From Falsiroseomonas sp. (GTDB lineage: Bacteria; Pseudomonadota; Alphaproteobacteria; Acetobacterales; Acetobacteraceae): 59,332 nucleotides of DNA. The translations under genes and the position numbers were made by a program. This document shows positions 1 through 8,840 of the stretch, in pieces (positions within the stretch are counted from its first letter, which is position 1; each line of letters opens with the position of its first letter). Under the pieces are notes generated by a model. It ran no database searches, was not told where the DNA came from, and saw only the letters and a list, made by a program, of their open reading frames with translations. The stretch spans positions 1 through 59,332 of the forward strand of contig NZ_JAUYTS010000194.1 in the NCBI RefSeq assembly GCF_030695085.1. Reading direction: 5' to 3'.

Positions 1-262
1 CGTGCTGGTGCTGCCGGCCGGGCTGGACCCGGATGAGGCGGCGGAGACGGCGGGCGCCTTCCGCCTGCTCGGCTGCCGCCATTTGCTGCCGACAAGGCTG
101 GACAGCGCGCGCCGCCTCGGCAGCGTGCTGGCCGCCGCCGCGGTGGGCCTGCCCCTGACCGAGGCCGGTACCGGGCCGGATGCCTCGGGCGGGTTGGAAC
201 CCTTGACGCCGGAGGGGCTGGCGCAACGCCTCGCGACCCCTGTGAGGCAGGAGAGAGCATGA
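1..262 (+). CDS. flhF: Flagellar biosynthesis GTPase FlhF, C-terminal fragment
   Basis: Only the last ~86 residues are in the window; the frame is open to the left edge, so the true start lies upstream. FlhF is an SRP-type GTPase that helps place the flagellar basal body. The visible part has the end of the G domain: a TRLDSARRLGSVL stretch resembles the (T)KLDE-type segment followed by an allosteric helix in SRP GTPases, then a short tail (LAQRLATP). The assignment rests mainly on this motif and on flhG starting inside the stop codon (ATGA overlap), the usual flhF-flhG order. A different SRP-family GTPase is possible but less likely. Confidence 0.72.
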   Translation, partial: VLVLPAGLDPDEAAETAGAFRLLGCRHLLPTRLDSARRLGSVLAAAAVGLPLTEAGTGPDASGGLEPLTPEGLAQRLATPVRQERA

Positions 263-996
263 CGGGACGGATCATCGCCGTCGCCTCCGGCAAGGGCGGC
301 GTCGGCAAGACCTGGCTGTCCATCACCCTCGCGCATGCGTTGGCCGAACAGGGCCGCCGCGTGGTGCTGATGGATGCCGATCTCGGGCTGGCCAATGCGG
401 ATGTGCAACTCGGGCTGAATCCCGGGCGCGACCTCGGCGCGGTGCTGGGTGGCGTCGCGGTGGAGGAGGCGGCGCAGGCGCTGCCGGCCGGGTTTCACCT
501 GCTGGCCGGGCGGTCCGGCAGCGGGGCGCTGGCCGGGCTGGCGGGCGCGGGGCTGGATGCGGCGCTGGCCTTGCCGCAGCGCCTGGCTGCGCGCTTCCAG
601 GATGTGGTGGTCGATCTCGGCGCGGGGGTGGAGGCGCCGCAGCGCCGCCTGGCCGCGCTGGCGGATCTGCTGCTGGTGGTGGCGACGGAGGAACCGACCA
701 GCCTGACCGATGCCTATGCCGTGCTGAAGCTGCATGCGCAGGACGCGCCGCGGGGCGATGCGCGGCTGGTGGTGAACCTGGCCGGCACGGCGGCCAGCGG
801 CCAGCGCACCCATGCGACGCTCGCCGCCGCGGTGCGTCGCTTCCTGGCACGGGACCTGCCCCTGGCCGGCGTGGTGCGGCGGGATGCGAAGGTGCCGGAT
901 GCCATCCGCCACCAGACCCCGCTGCTGACCCGCCACCCCGGCTGCACCGCCGCGCTGGATGTGCGGGCGCTGGCCCGGGGGCTACACGCGGCGTAG
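259..996 (+). CDS. flhG: MinD/ParA-family ATPase FlhG (flagellar number regulator)
   Basis: A 245-residue deviant-Walker ATPase of the MinD/ParA/FlhG family. The P-loop GKGGVGKT is at residues 11-18, with the signature lysine K12. A DADLG switch motif lies near residue 40 (LMDADLGLANADVQLGL), and a VVVDLGAG Walker B-like strand lies near 115. In polar flagellates FlhG works with FlhF to set flagellar number and position. The ATG overlaps the upstream flhF stop by 4 bases, so translation is probably coupled. Its 3' end overlaps the convergent methyltransferase gene by 15 bases. The sequence is MinD-like throughout, but the flhF neighbour argues for FlhG rather than a division-site MinD. Confidence 0.85.
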   Translation: MTGRIIAVASGKGGVGKTWLSITLAHALAEQGRRVVLMDADLGLANADVQLGLNPGRDLGAVLGGVAVEEAAQALPAGFHLLAGRSGSGALAGLAGAGLDAALALPQRLAARFQDVVVDLGAGVEAPQRRLAALADLLLVVATEEPTSLTDAYAVLKLHAQDAPRGDARLVVNLAGTAASGQRTHATLAAAVRRFLARDLPLAGVVRRDAKVPDAIRHQTPLLTRHPGCTAALDVRALARGLHAA

Positions 997-2202
997 CACC
1001 AGCAACACCCCGGCCACCGCCACGCCCTTCTCCTGCCGCAGCGGCGCATCCTGCCGCGCCAGCAGGGTGAGCCCCGAAGCGGCGGCCAGCGCCAGGACAT
1101 GCGCGGGGTCGTGGCGGTAGCGCAGCCCCTCCCCCAGTACGAAGGAGGCGCCCTGCCCGGCCGCTGGTTCAAGGGCCTCGATGCTGAAGGCCGCCACGCC
1201 CCCCGGCACCAATGCGCCGGCGATGCCGGCCAGGGCGGGGGCGAGGTCGCCCAGGTAGTTCAGCACATCCACCGCCGCCACCAGATCGAACCCGGCCCGA
1301 CGCGCGGCCAGGAAAGCCGCCAGATCGGCCTCATGCAGCGCGTCGTACAGCCCGCGGCGGCGCGCTTCCGCCAGCATGCGGGGCGACAGATCCAGACCTT
1401 CCAGCCGCCGCGCCCAGGGCTTTAGCGCCAGCCCCGAAAGCCCGGTGCCGCAGCCAAGGTCCAGCACCCGGCGACCGCCATCCGGCGCGATGCCCTGCTG
1501 GGCCAGCAGCGCCGCCAGCAATGCGGGCGTGCGGTAATGCAGTCGGTCCTGGAGGTCCTGGTCGAAGCGTGGCGCGTATTGGTCGAACAGGTCGCGCACA
1601 TAGGCGGCCGGCGCGCGGTCCGGCGCCGCTTCCGCCCCCAGCGCGGCCAGCAGGAAGCGTGCCTGCGCGGCAAGCCCCGGCGGCAGGCCGGGCAGCGCCA
1701 GCACGCGCCGCGCCGCATCCTCCGCACCATCCTGCCCGGCCTCGCGCAGTGCATGGGCCAGGGCGAGCCAGGGCTCCGGCGCCTGTGGCGCGATCTGCAC
1801 GGCCTGTTGCAGCGGGGCGATGGCCGCCGCCGCCTGGCCCAGCGCGCACAGCGCTTGGCCGAGGTTCCGCAGCGCCGTCGCATCCGCCGGGCGCCGGGCC
1901 AGCGCGGCGCGCAGCGCCTCCACGGCCGGTTCCAGCTGCCCGGCCTCGGCCAGGGTGGCGCCCCGATTCGCCAGGAAAATCGGGCTGTCCGGCTGCACCG
2001 CCAGCGCCTGGGCGGAGAAGGCCAGCGCCGCCGCCAGATCGCCGCGCTGGCGGGCCGCCACCCCCAGCAGGTTCAGCGCATTGCCGTCCCCCGGGCGCAG
2101 CTTCAGCACGCGGCGGTACAGCCGCTCCGCCAGCGCCAGGTCGCCGCGCTGGTGCCGGGCCGCCCCCTCGCGCAGCAGGTCGTCAGCCGATGCTTGCGCC
2201 AA
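982..2202 (-). CDS. TPR-repeat SAM-dependent methyltransferase
   Basis: A 406-residue two-part protein. Residues ~5-170 are tandem TPR helices (repeated A-x-x-L-x-x-A-L pattern with GDLALAERLYRRVL, GDLAAALAFSAQAL, GQLEPAVEALRAAL). Residues ~235-360 are a class I methyltransferase with glycine-rich motif I VLDLGCGTG near 244-252 and a GLDLSPRML motif II. The substrate is unknown; TPR-methyltransferases of this layout are common in alphaproteobacteria. The start is TTG at 2202, preceded by GGAAGGA at good spacing. The divergent opgC-like gene starts only 29 bases away, so the promoters must overlap the coding regions or share this small gap. Confidence 0.85.
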   Translation of the reverse strand: MAQASADDLLREGAARHQRGDLALAERLYRRVLKLRPGDGNALNLLGVAARQRGDLAAALAFSAQALAVQPDSPIFLANRGATLAEAGQLEPAVEALRAALARRPADATALRNLGQALCALGQAAAAIAPLQQAVQIAPQAPEPWLALAHALREAGQDGAEDAARRVLALPGLPPGLAAQARFLLAALGAEAAPDRAPAAYVRDLFDQYAPRFDQDLQDRLHYRTPALLAALLAQQGIAPDGGRRVLDLGCGTGLSGLALKPWARRLEGLDLSPRMLAEARRRGLYDALHEADLAAFLAARRAGFDLVAAVDVLNYLGDLAPALAGIAGALVPGGVAAFSIEALEPAAGQGASFVLGEGLRYRHDPAHVLALAAASGLTLLARQDAPLRQEKGVAVAGVLLVLRRV

Positions 2203-2231
2203 GCCCTGTCCTTCCGCGATGCTGTCGGCGC

Positions 2232-3401
2232 ATGTCCTCCCCCTCCGCCTCCGCCTCCGCCGCCGCCTCGCGTGACATCCGGGTGGATTTCCTGCGTGGC
2301 CTGGCGCTGTGGTTCATCTTCATCACCCACACGCCGGGCAATCTGCTGGCTCACGGCACGCTGCGCAACGTGGCCTTCTGCGATGCGACGGAGGTCTTCG
2401 TGCTGCTGGCGGGCTATGCGGCCGGCATCGCCTATGGCCGCATGCTGGAACGGGATGGCTGGCCGACCGCCGCGGGCCGCATCGTCGGCCGGATGGGCAC
2501 GCTGTATGTGGCGCACATCTTTCTGTTCGTGGTCTTCGCCGCCCAGGTCGGCTTTTCCGCCGCCGCGCTGAACCAGGCGGCCTATCTGGACGAGCTGCAC
2601 CTCGACCCCTTCGGCCAGGAGCCCTACCGCGCGCTGCTGGAGGCGCTGCTGCTGCACTACCAGCCCGCCTTCCTGGATATCCTGCCACTCTACATCGTGG
2701 TGCTGGGCCTGTTCGCGCTGAGCCTGCCGCTGATCCGGCACCCGGCCTGGCTGCTGGGCCTTTCCGCCACGCTGTATGTCGCCATCCGGATCAGCGGCTT
2801 CAACCTGCCGAACTGGACCGGCGGCTCCTGGTTCTTCAACCCCTTCGCCTGGCAGTTGGTATTCACCATCGGCGTGGTGCTCGGCCGCGCCGATCCGGCG
2901 GTGCTGGCGCGGCGCCTGCCCTGGCACCGGGGGCTGGCGGTGCTGGCAGGCCTGTTGCTGCTGGCCTGCGCGGTGGCGCTGAACCTGGTGTGGCACGGGC
3001 CGGGCTTCGGGCTGTACGCGCCGGAATGGCTGGCGGCCGCCATCGCCACGGTGGACAAGGCCGGGTTGCATCCGGCGCGGCTGGCCTCCGTCCTGCTGCT
3101 CGGCTGGCTGGTGGCGCATCTCATCCCGCGCCAGGCGTCCTGGCTGTCGCACCCGGTGCCGGCGATGTTCGTGCTGATGGGGCAGCAGGGCCTGGCGGTC
3201 TTCTGCGCCGGCATCTTCCTGTCCTTCCTCGGCCGGCTGGCGCTGGAAATGATCCCCGGCCTCACCGGGCAGGTGCTGGTGAACCTGGTGGGGCTGGCGG
3301 CGCTGATCGCGGTCGCGGTGGTCTCCGCCTGGTATGGCGGAGAGGGCAAGCGGTCGCGCAAAACCCCCTTGCCGGCCACGTCCGGGATCGTTACGCCATG
3401 A
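2232..3401 (+). CDS. opgC: OpgC-family membrane acyltransferase
   Basis: 389 residues with about ten hydrophobic segments. The N-terminal RDIRVDFLRGLALWFIFITH is characteristic of OpgC and related acyltransferase-3-like proteins, which place succinyl or other acyl groups on periplasmic glucans. The family motif near FCDATEVFVLLAGYAAG (residues ~48-62) is also present. The start is taken at ATG 2232 because the conserved part begins ~14 residues later and the upstream reading frame is antisense to the methyltransferase gene. The next gene overlaps by 4 bases (ATGA), so the two probably act together in modifying an envelope glycan. Which acyl group and acceptor are used cannot be read from the sequence. 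Confidence 0.85.
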   Translation: MSSPSASASAAASRDIRVDFLRGLALWFIFITHTPGNLLAHGTLRNVAFCDATEVFVLLAGYAAGIAYGRMLERDGWPTAAGRIVGRMGTLYVAHIFLFVVFAAQVGFSAAALNQAAYLDELHLDPFGQEPYRALLEALLLHYQPAFLDILPLYIVVLGLFALSLPLIRHPAWLLGLSATLYVAIRISGFNLPNWTGGSWFFNPFAWQLVFTIGVVLGRADPAVLARRLPWHRGLAVLAGLLLLACAVALNLVWHGPGFGLYAPEWLAAAIATVDKAGLHPARLASVLLLGWLVAHLIPRQASWLSHPVPAMFVLMGQQGLAVFCAGIFLSFLGRLALEMIPGLTGQVLVNLVGLAALIAVAVVSAWYGGEGKRSRKTPLPATSGIVTP

Positions 3402-4174
3402 GCGCCATGCCCCGCAAATTTCAGCCCTGGCTGCCCCTGCTCGCCCTGGCCGGCGCGCTCGCCTGGACCCCGGCGCGGGCCGGGGACGTGGCCTGCGGCG
3501 CACCGGCGGAGGCGATGGAAGCCGCACCGATGGCCGGCGTCTTCGCCGCCCTGTCGCATACCGATCTGCGCATCCTGGTGGTGGGCAGCGCCTCCACCCA
3601 GGCCGGCGGTACATCCGGCCCCGCGGCGACCTGGCCGGAGCGGCTGGGGGCGGTGCTGGGCGAACGGGTCGCGCCGGTGACGGTGACGGTCGCGGTCTAT
3701 GGCCGGCGCGGCACCACCGCCACGGATCATGCCCGCATCCTCGCCGAACAGGGCCCGCGGCTGCGGCCGCACCTCGTCATCTGGCAACTCGGCACGGTGG
3801 AGGCCGCCCGCGGCCTGCCGGTGGAGGAGATGGCGGAGACGGTGCAGAACGCCGTGGCCCAGCTTCGGGCGGTGCGGGGCGAGCGCACCGATGTGGTTCT
3901 GGTGGACCCGCAATTCTCCCGCTTCCTGCGCGCCAATGCGGATGTCGAAAGCTACCGCAACTGGCTGCGGGTTTCCGCCGCGGCCAGCGGCGCGCAGCTT
4001 TTCAGCCGCTGGGCCATCATGCGCCATTGGGTGGAGACGGAGAAGCTGGACCTGGAACGCGCGCCAGCCTCTCAGCAGGTGGCGCTGGCGGACCGGCTGC
4101 ATGATTGCCTGGCGAAGGCGATGGCGGAATTCATCCTGGATGGCGCGCAGCGCGGGCGGCGAGCGCGCCCCTGA
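3398..4174 (+). CDS. Secreted SGNH/GDSL-hydrolase-like protein
   Basis: 258 residues with a Sec signal peptide (hydrophobic core LPLLALAGALAW, cleavage probably after ARA near residue 27). The mature part begins ILVVGSASTQ, where the family block I GDS is replaced by GSAS. A YGRRGTTA stretch follows and a DRLH (D-x-x-H) near the C-terminus fits block V of SGNH hydrolases. It is translationally coupled to the upstream opgC-like gene. The pair may add and trim acyl groups on a periplasmic glucan or surface glycan, an inference from adjacency only. Loss of the exact GDS leaves open whether it is catalytic. Confidence 0.68.
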   Translation: MSAMPRKFQPWLPLLALAGALAWTPARAGDVACGAPAEAMEAAPMAGVFAALSHTDLRILVVGSASTQAGGTSGPAATWPERLGAVLGERVAPVTVTVAVYGRRGTTATDHARILAEQGPRLRPHLVIWQLGTVEAARGLPVEEMAETVQNAVAQLRAVRGERTDVVLVDPQFSRFLRANADVESYRNWLRVSAAASGAQLFSRWAIMRHWVETEKLDLERAPASQQVALADRLHDCLAKAMAEFILDGAQRGRRARP

Positions 4175-4217
4175 CCGGGGCCAAGGAACCCCAGGGCGCC
4201 GGCTGCGCTCTCATCGC

Positions 4218-4379
4218 ATGATCCTTTTCCAGCATCCTCCCGCAAGGCCCCAGCTTCCGCCGCCCGGTGGGGCGGCGTTCGATCGCTGGCTTCAGGACGA
4301 ACTCACCCGACGCTACGAGAGCGCCCTGGCGGAGCCGGTGCCGGAGGCGTTGCTGCGCCTCCTGCGCGAGACGCACTGA
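4218..4379 (+). CDS. Small NepR-like protein (possible anti-sigma factor)
   Basis: A 53-residue protein. A central amphipathic stretch, FDRWLQDELTRRYESALAEP, is followed by VPEALLRLLRE. This matches the NepR core pattern (…LR-x-x-Y-x-x-x-x-x-E-P-(I/V)-P-x-x-[FL]-L-x-L-L) of anti-sigma factors in the general stress response of alphaproteobacteria. NepR holds sigma factor EcfG until the response regulator PhyR is phosphorylated. No phyR or ecfG lies nearby, so this would be an orphan paralogue, or only a look-alike. ATG 4218 starts 43 bases after the SGNH gene. An HWE histidine kinase, the class that feeds PhyR, is present elsewhere in the window (47.4 kb). Confidence 0.5.
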   Translation: MILFQHPPARPQLPPPGGAAFDRWLQDELTRRYESALAEPVPEALLRLLRETH

Positions 4380-4454
4380 GACGCCGCACCGCACGCCCGC
4401 GCACCGCCGTGATCGCGCCCCGGAAGTGACGGATACCGCCCCCGGCCCGAGCGA

Positions 4455-6125
4455 TCAGAACAGCCCTTCGATGCGGCCCTCCGCATCCAGGCCGATGGTC
4501 TCGGCCGCCGGGCGGCGCGGCAGGCCGGGCATGGTCATGATCTCCCCGCACACCGCGACAACGAAGCCCGCGCCGGCCGAAAGCCGCACATCGCGCACCG
4601 GCAACGTATGGTCCACCGGGGCGCCCAGCGCGGTGGGGTCGGCGCTGAAGGAATATTGCGTCTTGGCGACGCAGACCGGCAGGTGGCCGAAGCCCTCCGC
4701 CTCCCACCGCGCCAGCTTCTGGGCGGCAGGTGCCGGTATCGCCACGTCGCGCGCCCGGTAGATCTGCTGCGCGATGGTCCGCAGCTTGTCTGCCAGCGGC
4801 ATCGCATCCGGATATAGCGGCTGGAACCGCGCGGCCCCGGCGGCGATGCGGGCCTGCACCGCCTTCGCCAGTTCCTCGGCCCCAGCCGCGCCATCCGACC
4901 AATGGGTGCAGAGGACCGCCTGGGTATCCAGCCGCGCCATGGCGGCCTGCACCGCAGCGATCTCGGCCGGCGTGTCGCTGTTGAAGCGGTTCAGCGCCAC
5001 CACCACCGGCAGGCCGAATTTGTGCATGTTCTCGACATGACGGGCGAGGTTGGCCACGCCGCGTTCCACCGCCGCCACATCCTCCCGCCCCAGCTCGGCC
5101 TTGGCGACGCCGCCATGCATCTTCAGCGCGCGCACCGTGGCGACGATGACGCAGGCGGCAGGGTTGAGCCCCGCGAGGCGGCACTTGATATCGAGGAACT
5201 TCTCCGCGCCGAGATCCGCGCCGAAGCCGGCTTCGGTGACCACCACATCGGCAAGGCCCAGGCCCATCCGCGTGGCGACCACGCTGTTGCAGCCATGCGC
5301 GATATTGGCGAAGGGCCCGCCATGCACCAGCGCCGGGGTGCCGGCGATCGACTGCACCAGGTTGGGCGACAGCGCATCCCGCAGCAGCGCCGCCATGGCG
5401 CCATCCGCCTTGATGTCACGCGCCGTCACCGCCGTGCCGTCCCGCCGGCGGCCGACGATCATGCGGCCCAGGCGGTCCTGCAGGTCAGCCAGGTCGCGCG
5501 CCAGGCAGAACACCGCCATGACCTCGGACGCCACGGTGATGTCGAAGCCATCCTCCCGCACCACGCCCTGGGTGGCACCGCCCATGCCCACCACGCAGTC
5601 GCGCAAATTGCGGTCGTTCATGTCCATGGCGCGGCGCCAGGATACGCGGCGCGGGTCCAGCCCCAGTTCGTTGCCCCAGTACAGGTGGTTGTCCACCATC
5701 GCCGAAAGCAGGTTGTTGGCGCTGGTGATGGCGTGGAAATCGCCGGTGAAATGGAGGTTGATGTCCTCCATCGGCAGCACCTGGGCATAGCCACCGCCGG
5801 TCGCACCGCCCTTCACCCCGAAACAGGGGCCGAGCGAGGGCTCCCGCAGGCAGATCATGGTGTTGGTGCCGAGCGCGTTCAGCGCATCGCCGAGGCCGAT
5901 GGTGGTGGTGGTCTTGCCTTCGCCGGCCGGGGTCGGGCTGATGCCGGTGACCAGCACCAGCGCGCCGGGCGGCCGGGCGGAGGCCTCGGCCACGAATTGC
6001 GTGCCGATCTTGGCCTTGTACTTGCCGTAGGGCTCCAGCGCCGCATCGGGGATGCCGGCGCGGGCCGCGATCTCCGTGATCGGGCGCAACGTCGCCGCGC
6101 GGGCAATGTCGAGGTCGGTGGCCAT
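4455..6125 (-). CDS. fhs: Formate-tetrahydrofolate ligase
   Basis: Makes 10-formyl-tetrahydrofolate from formate, THF and ATP in cytosolic one-carbon metabolism. The 556 residues are the usual family length. Diagnostic segments are [19 protein letters not shown] (residues ~64-82, nucleotide loop), [23 protein letters not shown] (~95-117) and [19 protein letters not shown]. The C-terminal [25 protein letters not shown] is also characteristic. The start chosen is ATG 6125 ([10 protein letters not shown]), not the longer in-frame extension, because alignment with the family begins here and AGGGAG lies upstream. It appears to be a single-gene unit, convergent with the NepR-like gene. Confidence 0.97.
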   Translation of the reverse strand: MATDLDIARAATLRPITEIAARAGIPDAALEPYGKYKAKIGTQFVAEASARPPGALVLVTGISPTPAGEGKTTTTIGLGDALNALGTNTMICLREPSLGPCFGVKGGATGGGYAQVLPMEDINLHFTGDFHAITSANNLLSAMVDNHLYWGNELGLDPRRVSWRRAMDMNDRNLRDCVVGMGGATQGVVREDGFDITVASEVMAVFCLARDLADLQDRLGRMIVGRRRDGTAVTARDIKADGAMAALLRDALSPNLVQSIAGTPALVHGGPFANIAHGCNSVVATRMGLGLADVVVTEAGFGADLGAEKFLDIKCRLAGLNPAACVIVATVRALKMHGGVAKAELGREDVAAVERGVANLARHVENMHKFGLPVVVALNRFNSDTPAEIAAVQAAMARLDTQAVLCTHWSDGAAGAEELAKAVQARIAAGAARFQPLYPDAMPLADKLRTIAQQIYRARDVAIPAPAAQKLARWEAEGFGHLPVCVAKTQYSFSADPTALGAPVDHTLPVRDVRLSAGAGFVVAVCGEIMTMPGLPRRPAAETIGLDAEGRIEGLF

Positions 6126-6198
6126 GCTGGTGCTTGCTCCCTGCGATGTCTCCGCGCTTATCGGGACATAGGCATGGGAGCAAGCCATGCCGTTGCCT

Positions 6199-6285
6199 TC
6201 AGCGCAGCAGCGCGAAGCCCAGCGCCATCAGCAGCACGAGAAGGCCGGTGAGCGTGGCCAGGAGAATGGCGATCCTGCGGCGCAT
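6199..6285 (-). CDS. 28-residue single-span membrane peptide
   Basis: A short ORF encoding a basic N-terminus (MRRR) followed by a continuous hydrophobic segment ([20 protein letters not shown]) ending ALLR. It starts 10 bases after the stop of the flavocytochrome gene and has a near-perfect Shine-Dalgarno sequence (AGGAGGA, 6 bases before the ATG) that overlaps that stop. The layout suggests translational coupling and a small subunit or stabiliser of the membrane oxidoreductase. The function is inferred from position only; no family was recognised. Confidence 0.6.
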   Translation of the reverse strand: MRRRIAILLATLTGLLVLLMALGFALLR

Positions 6286-6295
6286 CGGGTCCTCC

Positions 6296-7618
6296 TCAGG
6301 CCAGCTCGAAGATTTCGGTCTGGATCTGCCGCGCCGGGATGCCCATGCCCAGCAGCGCCTGTTCCGCCGCCGCCGTCATCGGCGTCGGCCCGCACAGGAA
6401 GCAGTGCAGATGCGGGCGGGGTTCGGGCGGCAGATGCCGCTCCAGCACCTCCCGCGTCACGAAGCCCGTCTCGCCCTTCCAGCCCTCCGGCGGGTCTTCC
6501 AGGATGTGGATCAGGTGCAGGTCGAGCCGCGCCCGCAGGGCCTCCAGCTCCTCCCGGTAGGCCACATCCTCCCAGCCCTTGTTGCCGTAGAACAGCCAGA
6601 CCGGCCGCCGGTCGCCGCGCGCGGCCAGGCTGCGCAACATGCTCAGCATCGGCGTGATGCCGACGCCGCCGACGATGCCGACGATGCCCTCCGCCGCCTT
6701 CTGCCGGTCGATGGAGAACACGCCATAGGGCGCGTCGATCCAGGCCGGGTCACCGGGGCGGACCTCCCCGATCCGGCTGGTGAAGTCGCCCAGCTCCTTG
6801 ATGCCGAATTCCAGCCGCGGCAGGGATTCAGGCGCCGAGGCGATGGTGAAGGGATGCTCGCGCAGGCCGAAGGGCGAATTGCGCAGGGTCAGCCAGGCAA
6901 ACTGGCCGGGCAGGAAGCGGCGCAGCCCGGCATGGCCATCCGGCTCGATCGCGATGGTCCAGACATCGTTGCGGCCGGGCCGCACCTCCACCACCCGCCA
7001 GGGCTCGCGGGTCTGCCGCATCGGCTTCACCAGCCGGACCCAGACCAGCAGCACCAGCCAGGACAGCGTCGCCAGCAGCCATAATGTCCGGTTCATCGGG
7101 GATGCGGTGAAGTAGCCGATGCCGATGATGTGGGCGACCGCCGCACCGAAGCCCAGCGTCGCCAGCACCACATGCAGATAGCGCCACAGCCCATATTCCA
7201 GCCGCAGCAGCTTCCGCCATTCGGAGGTGACGACGGCGAGCCCGAACAGCAGCAGCGCCGCGCGCCCCGCCGTCAACTCCCAATCCGCCGCGAAGGGATT
7301 GATGGTGGGGCCCAGGCTTTCCTCGTACCACAGCCACAATATGCCGAAATGCGCCGCCACGAGCGCAAGCGCGATCCAGGCCAGATAGCGATGGAACAGG
7401 TAGATGATGTCGACGCCGAAGGGCGAGGTCATCGGGCGGATGCGCGCGGTCAGGGCAAACTGCACGCCCATCATCGCCATGCCGGCGAAGCCGAGCGCCA
7501 TGGAGAAGTTCCACCAGAAATCGCGCCCCGGCGGCACCTCGCCCAGGAACAGCAACGCCTGCGGCGTCAGCACCAATACCAGATAGAGCGCAATCCAAGC
7601 CGCCTGGCGGAACGCCAT
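6296..7618 (-). CDS. Ferric-reductase-like transmembrane flavocytochrome
   Basis: 440 residues. Residues ~1-215 hold six or so membrane spans of the ferric-reductase-like type, with paired histidines suited to haem (YLFHRYLAW…VAAHFG and LWRYLHVV…VAHIIG). The rest is a ferredoxin-NADP-reductase fold: FAD motif REHPFTIASAP, NAD(P) motif GGVGITPMLSMLRSL, and C-terminal CGPTPMTAAAEQ. It would pass electrons from NAD(P)H across the membrane. The acceptor (ferric iron, oxygen or another) is not determined. ATG 7618 follows GGGAGAAAGGC. A 28-residue membrane peptide follows immediately downstream. Confidence 0.88.
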   Translation of the reverse strand: MAFRQAAWIALYLVLVLTPQALLFLGEVPPGRDFWWNFSMALGFAGMAMMGVQFALTARIRPMTSPFGVDIIYLFHRYLAWIALALVAAHFGILWLWYEESLGPTINPFAADWELTAGRAALLLFGLAVVTSEWRKLLRLEYGLWRYLHVVLATLGFGAAVAHIIGIGYFTASPMNRTLWLLATLSWLVLLVWVRLVKPMRQTREPWRVVEVRPGRNDVWTIAIEPDGHAGLRRFLPGQFAWLTLRNSPFGLREHPFTIASAPESLPRLEFGIKELGDFTSRIGEVRPGDPAWIDAPYGVFSIDRQKAAEGIVGIVGGVGITPMLSMLRSLAARGDRRPVWLFYGNKGWEDVAYREELEALRARLDLHLIHILEDPPEGWKGETGFVTREVLERHLPPEPRPHLHCFLCGPTPMTAAAEQALLGMGIPARQIQTEIFELA

Positions 7619-7762
7619 GCCTTTCTCCCTGCCGATCCCCTTCCGAACGCAGCGGCGCCGGTCTCGTTCGCCGCGTGGTGACCTCGCCGGTTGCCGGCGG
7701 CCTTTCGCGCCACAGCGATGCCCGGCATCATCCCGGCAAAAGACCACCCTGGAGGATGTCCC

Positions 7763-8740
7763 ATGCTGCGCCGAACCCTGCTGTCCACGCTTGCCGCCAC
7801 GCCGCTGCTGCCGGGCCTCGCCCGCGCGCAGGATGCCGCCTGGCCGACCCGGCCTGTCACCATCATGGTGCCCTTCGTCGCCGGCGGCCCCTCCGACATC
7901 ATCGCGCGGACCATCGCCAACCGCATGGGCCAGGCGGTCGGCCAACCCGTGGTGGCGGAGAACCGCGCGGGGGCGAATGGCGAGGTCGCGGCACGGCTGG
8001 TGATGCGGGCGCCGGCGGATGGGCACATGCTGTTCGTGGGCTCGATCGGCGTCTTTGCCATCAACGCCGCGCTGCGGCCGAATCTCGGCTACGACCCGGT
8101 GCGGGATTTCGCGCCGATCACCATGGCCGTCACCACGCCGAACGTGCTGGTGGTGAATGCCGAGAAGGTGCCGGCGCGCACGCTGGATGAGGTTGTTGCC
8201 TGGCTGAAGGCGCAGGATGGCCGCGCCAGCTACTCCACCTCCGGCGTCGGCTCCTCGGACCATCTGACGATGGAATTGTTCAAGCAGCGCACGGGCACGG
8301 ATGTAACGCATGTGCCCTATCAGGGCGGTGCCGCGGCGGCGACGGACCTCATCGCCGGCAATGTGCAGATCTCCTTCCAGAATCTCGGCACGGTGGCGGC
8401 GCATATCCAGGGCGGGCGGCTGCGCGCCATCCTGCTGACCAGCGCCACGCGCAGCCCCGTGCTGCCGGATGTGCCGACGGCGGCGGAGGCAGGGCTGACC
8501 GATTTCGTGGTGACATCCTGGCAAGCCGTGATGGCGCCCGCGGGCCTGCCGCAGCCGGTGCTGACGAAAGTGCATGCCGCGACCGTGGCCGCGCTGCGCC
8601 ACCCGGAATCGGTGCAGCGCCTGAACGCCATCGGCTTCGATGTCGTGGCCAATTCGCCGGATGACTATCGCAGCTTCCAACAGGCGGAGATCGCGCGCTG
8701 GCGCGAGGTGGTGCGCAGCGCCAATATCCGGGCGGAATGA
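7763..8740 (+). CDS. Bug-family tripartite tricarboxylate transporter receptor (1)
   Basis: 325 residues with a Sec/Tat-type leader (MLRRTLLSTL…LARAQ). The family hallmarks WPTRPVTIMVPFVAGGPSD, VVAENRAGANGEVA, YDPVRDFAPIT and a C-terminal conserved LPDVPTAAEAG are all present. Periplasmic Bug proteins bind carboxylates or other small organic ligands and normally deliver them to TctA/TctB membrane proteins. No tctAB is nearby, so this is an orphan receptor, as is common in Burkholderiales and Acetobacteraceae. GGAGGATGTCCC precedes ATG 7763. The ligand is unknown. Confidence 0.93.
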   Translation: MLRRTLLSTLAATPLLPGLARAQDAAWPTRPVTIMVPFVAGGPSDIIARTIANRMGQAVGQPVVAENRAGANGEVAARLVMRAPADGHMLFVGSIGVFAINAALRPNLGYDPVRDFAPITMAVTTPNVLVVNAEKVPARTLDEVVAWLKAQDGRASYSTSGVGSSDHLTMELFKQRTGTDVTHVPYQGGAAAATDLIAGNVQISFQNLGTVAAHIQGGRLRAILLTSATRSPVLPDVPTAAEAGLTDFVVTSWQAVMAPAGLPQPVLTKVHAATVAALRHPESVQRLNAIGFDVVANSPDDYRSFQQAEIARWREVVRSANIRAE

Positions 8741-8840
8741 TGCAAACCGCATGACCTGCATCAAGGATTGGTGAGGAAGCCAGGACCAGAACACCTCCGC
8801 GGCCGCGCACGGTGCGCGTCGCGGAGAAAGGCTATTGGCT

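Noticed and set aside
4902..6251. Long plus-strand open frame opposite fhs
   Set aside because: It is antisense to a well-conserved enzyme gene. The translation is His/Arg/Gly-rich with no family motif, as expected in high-GC DNA.
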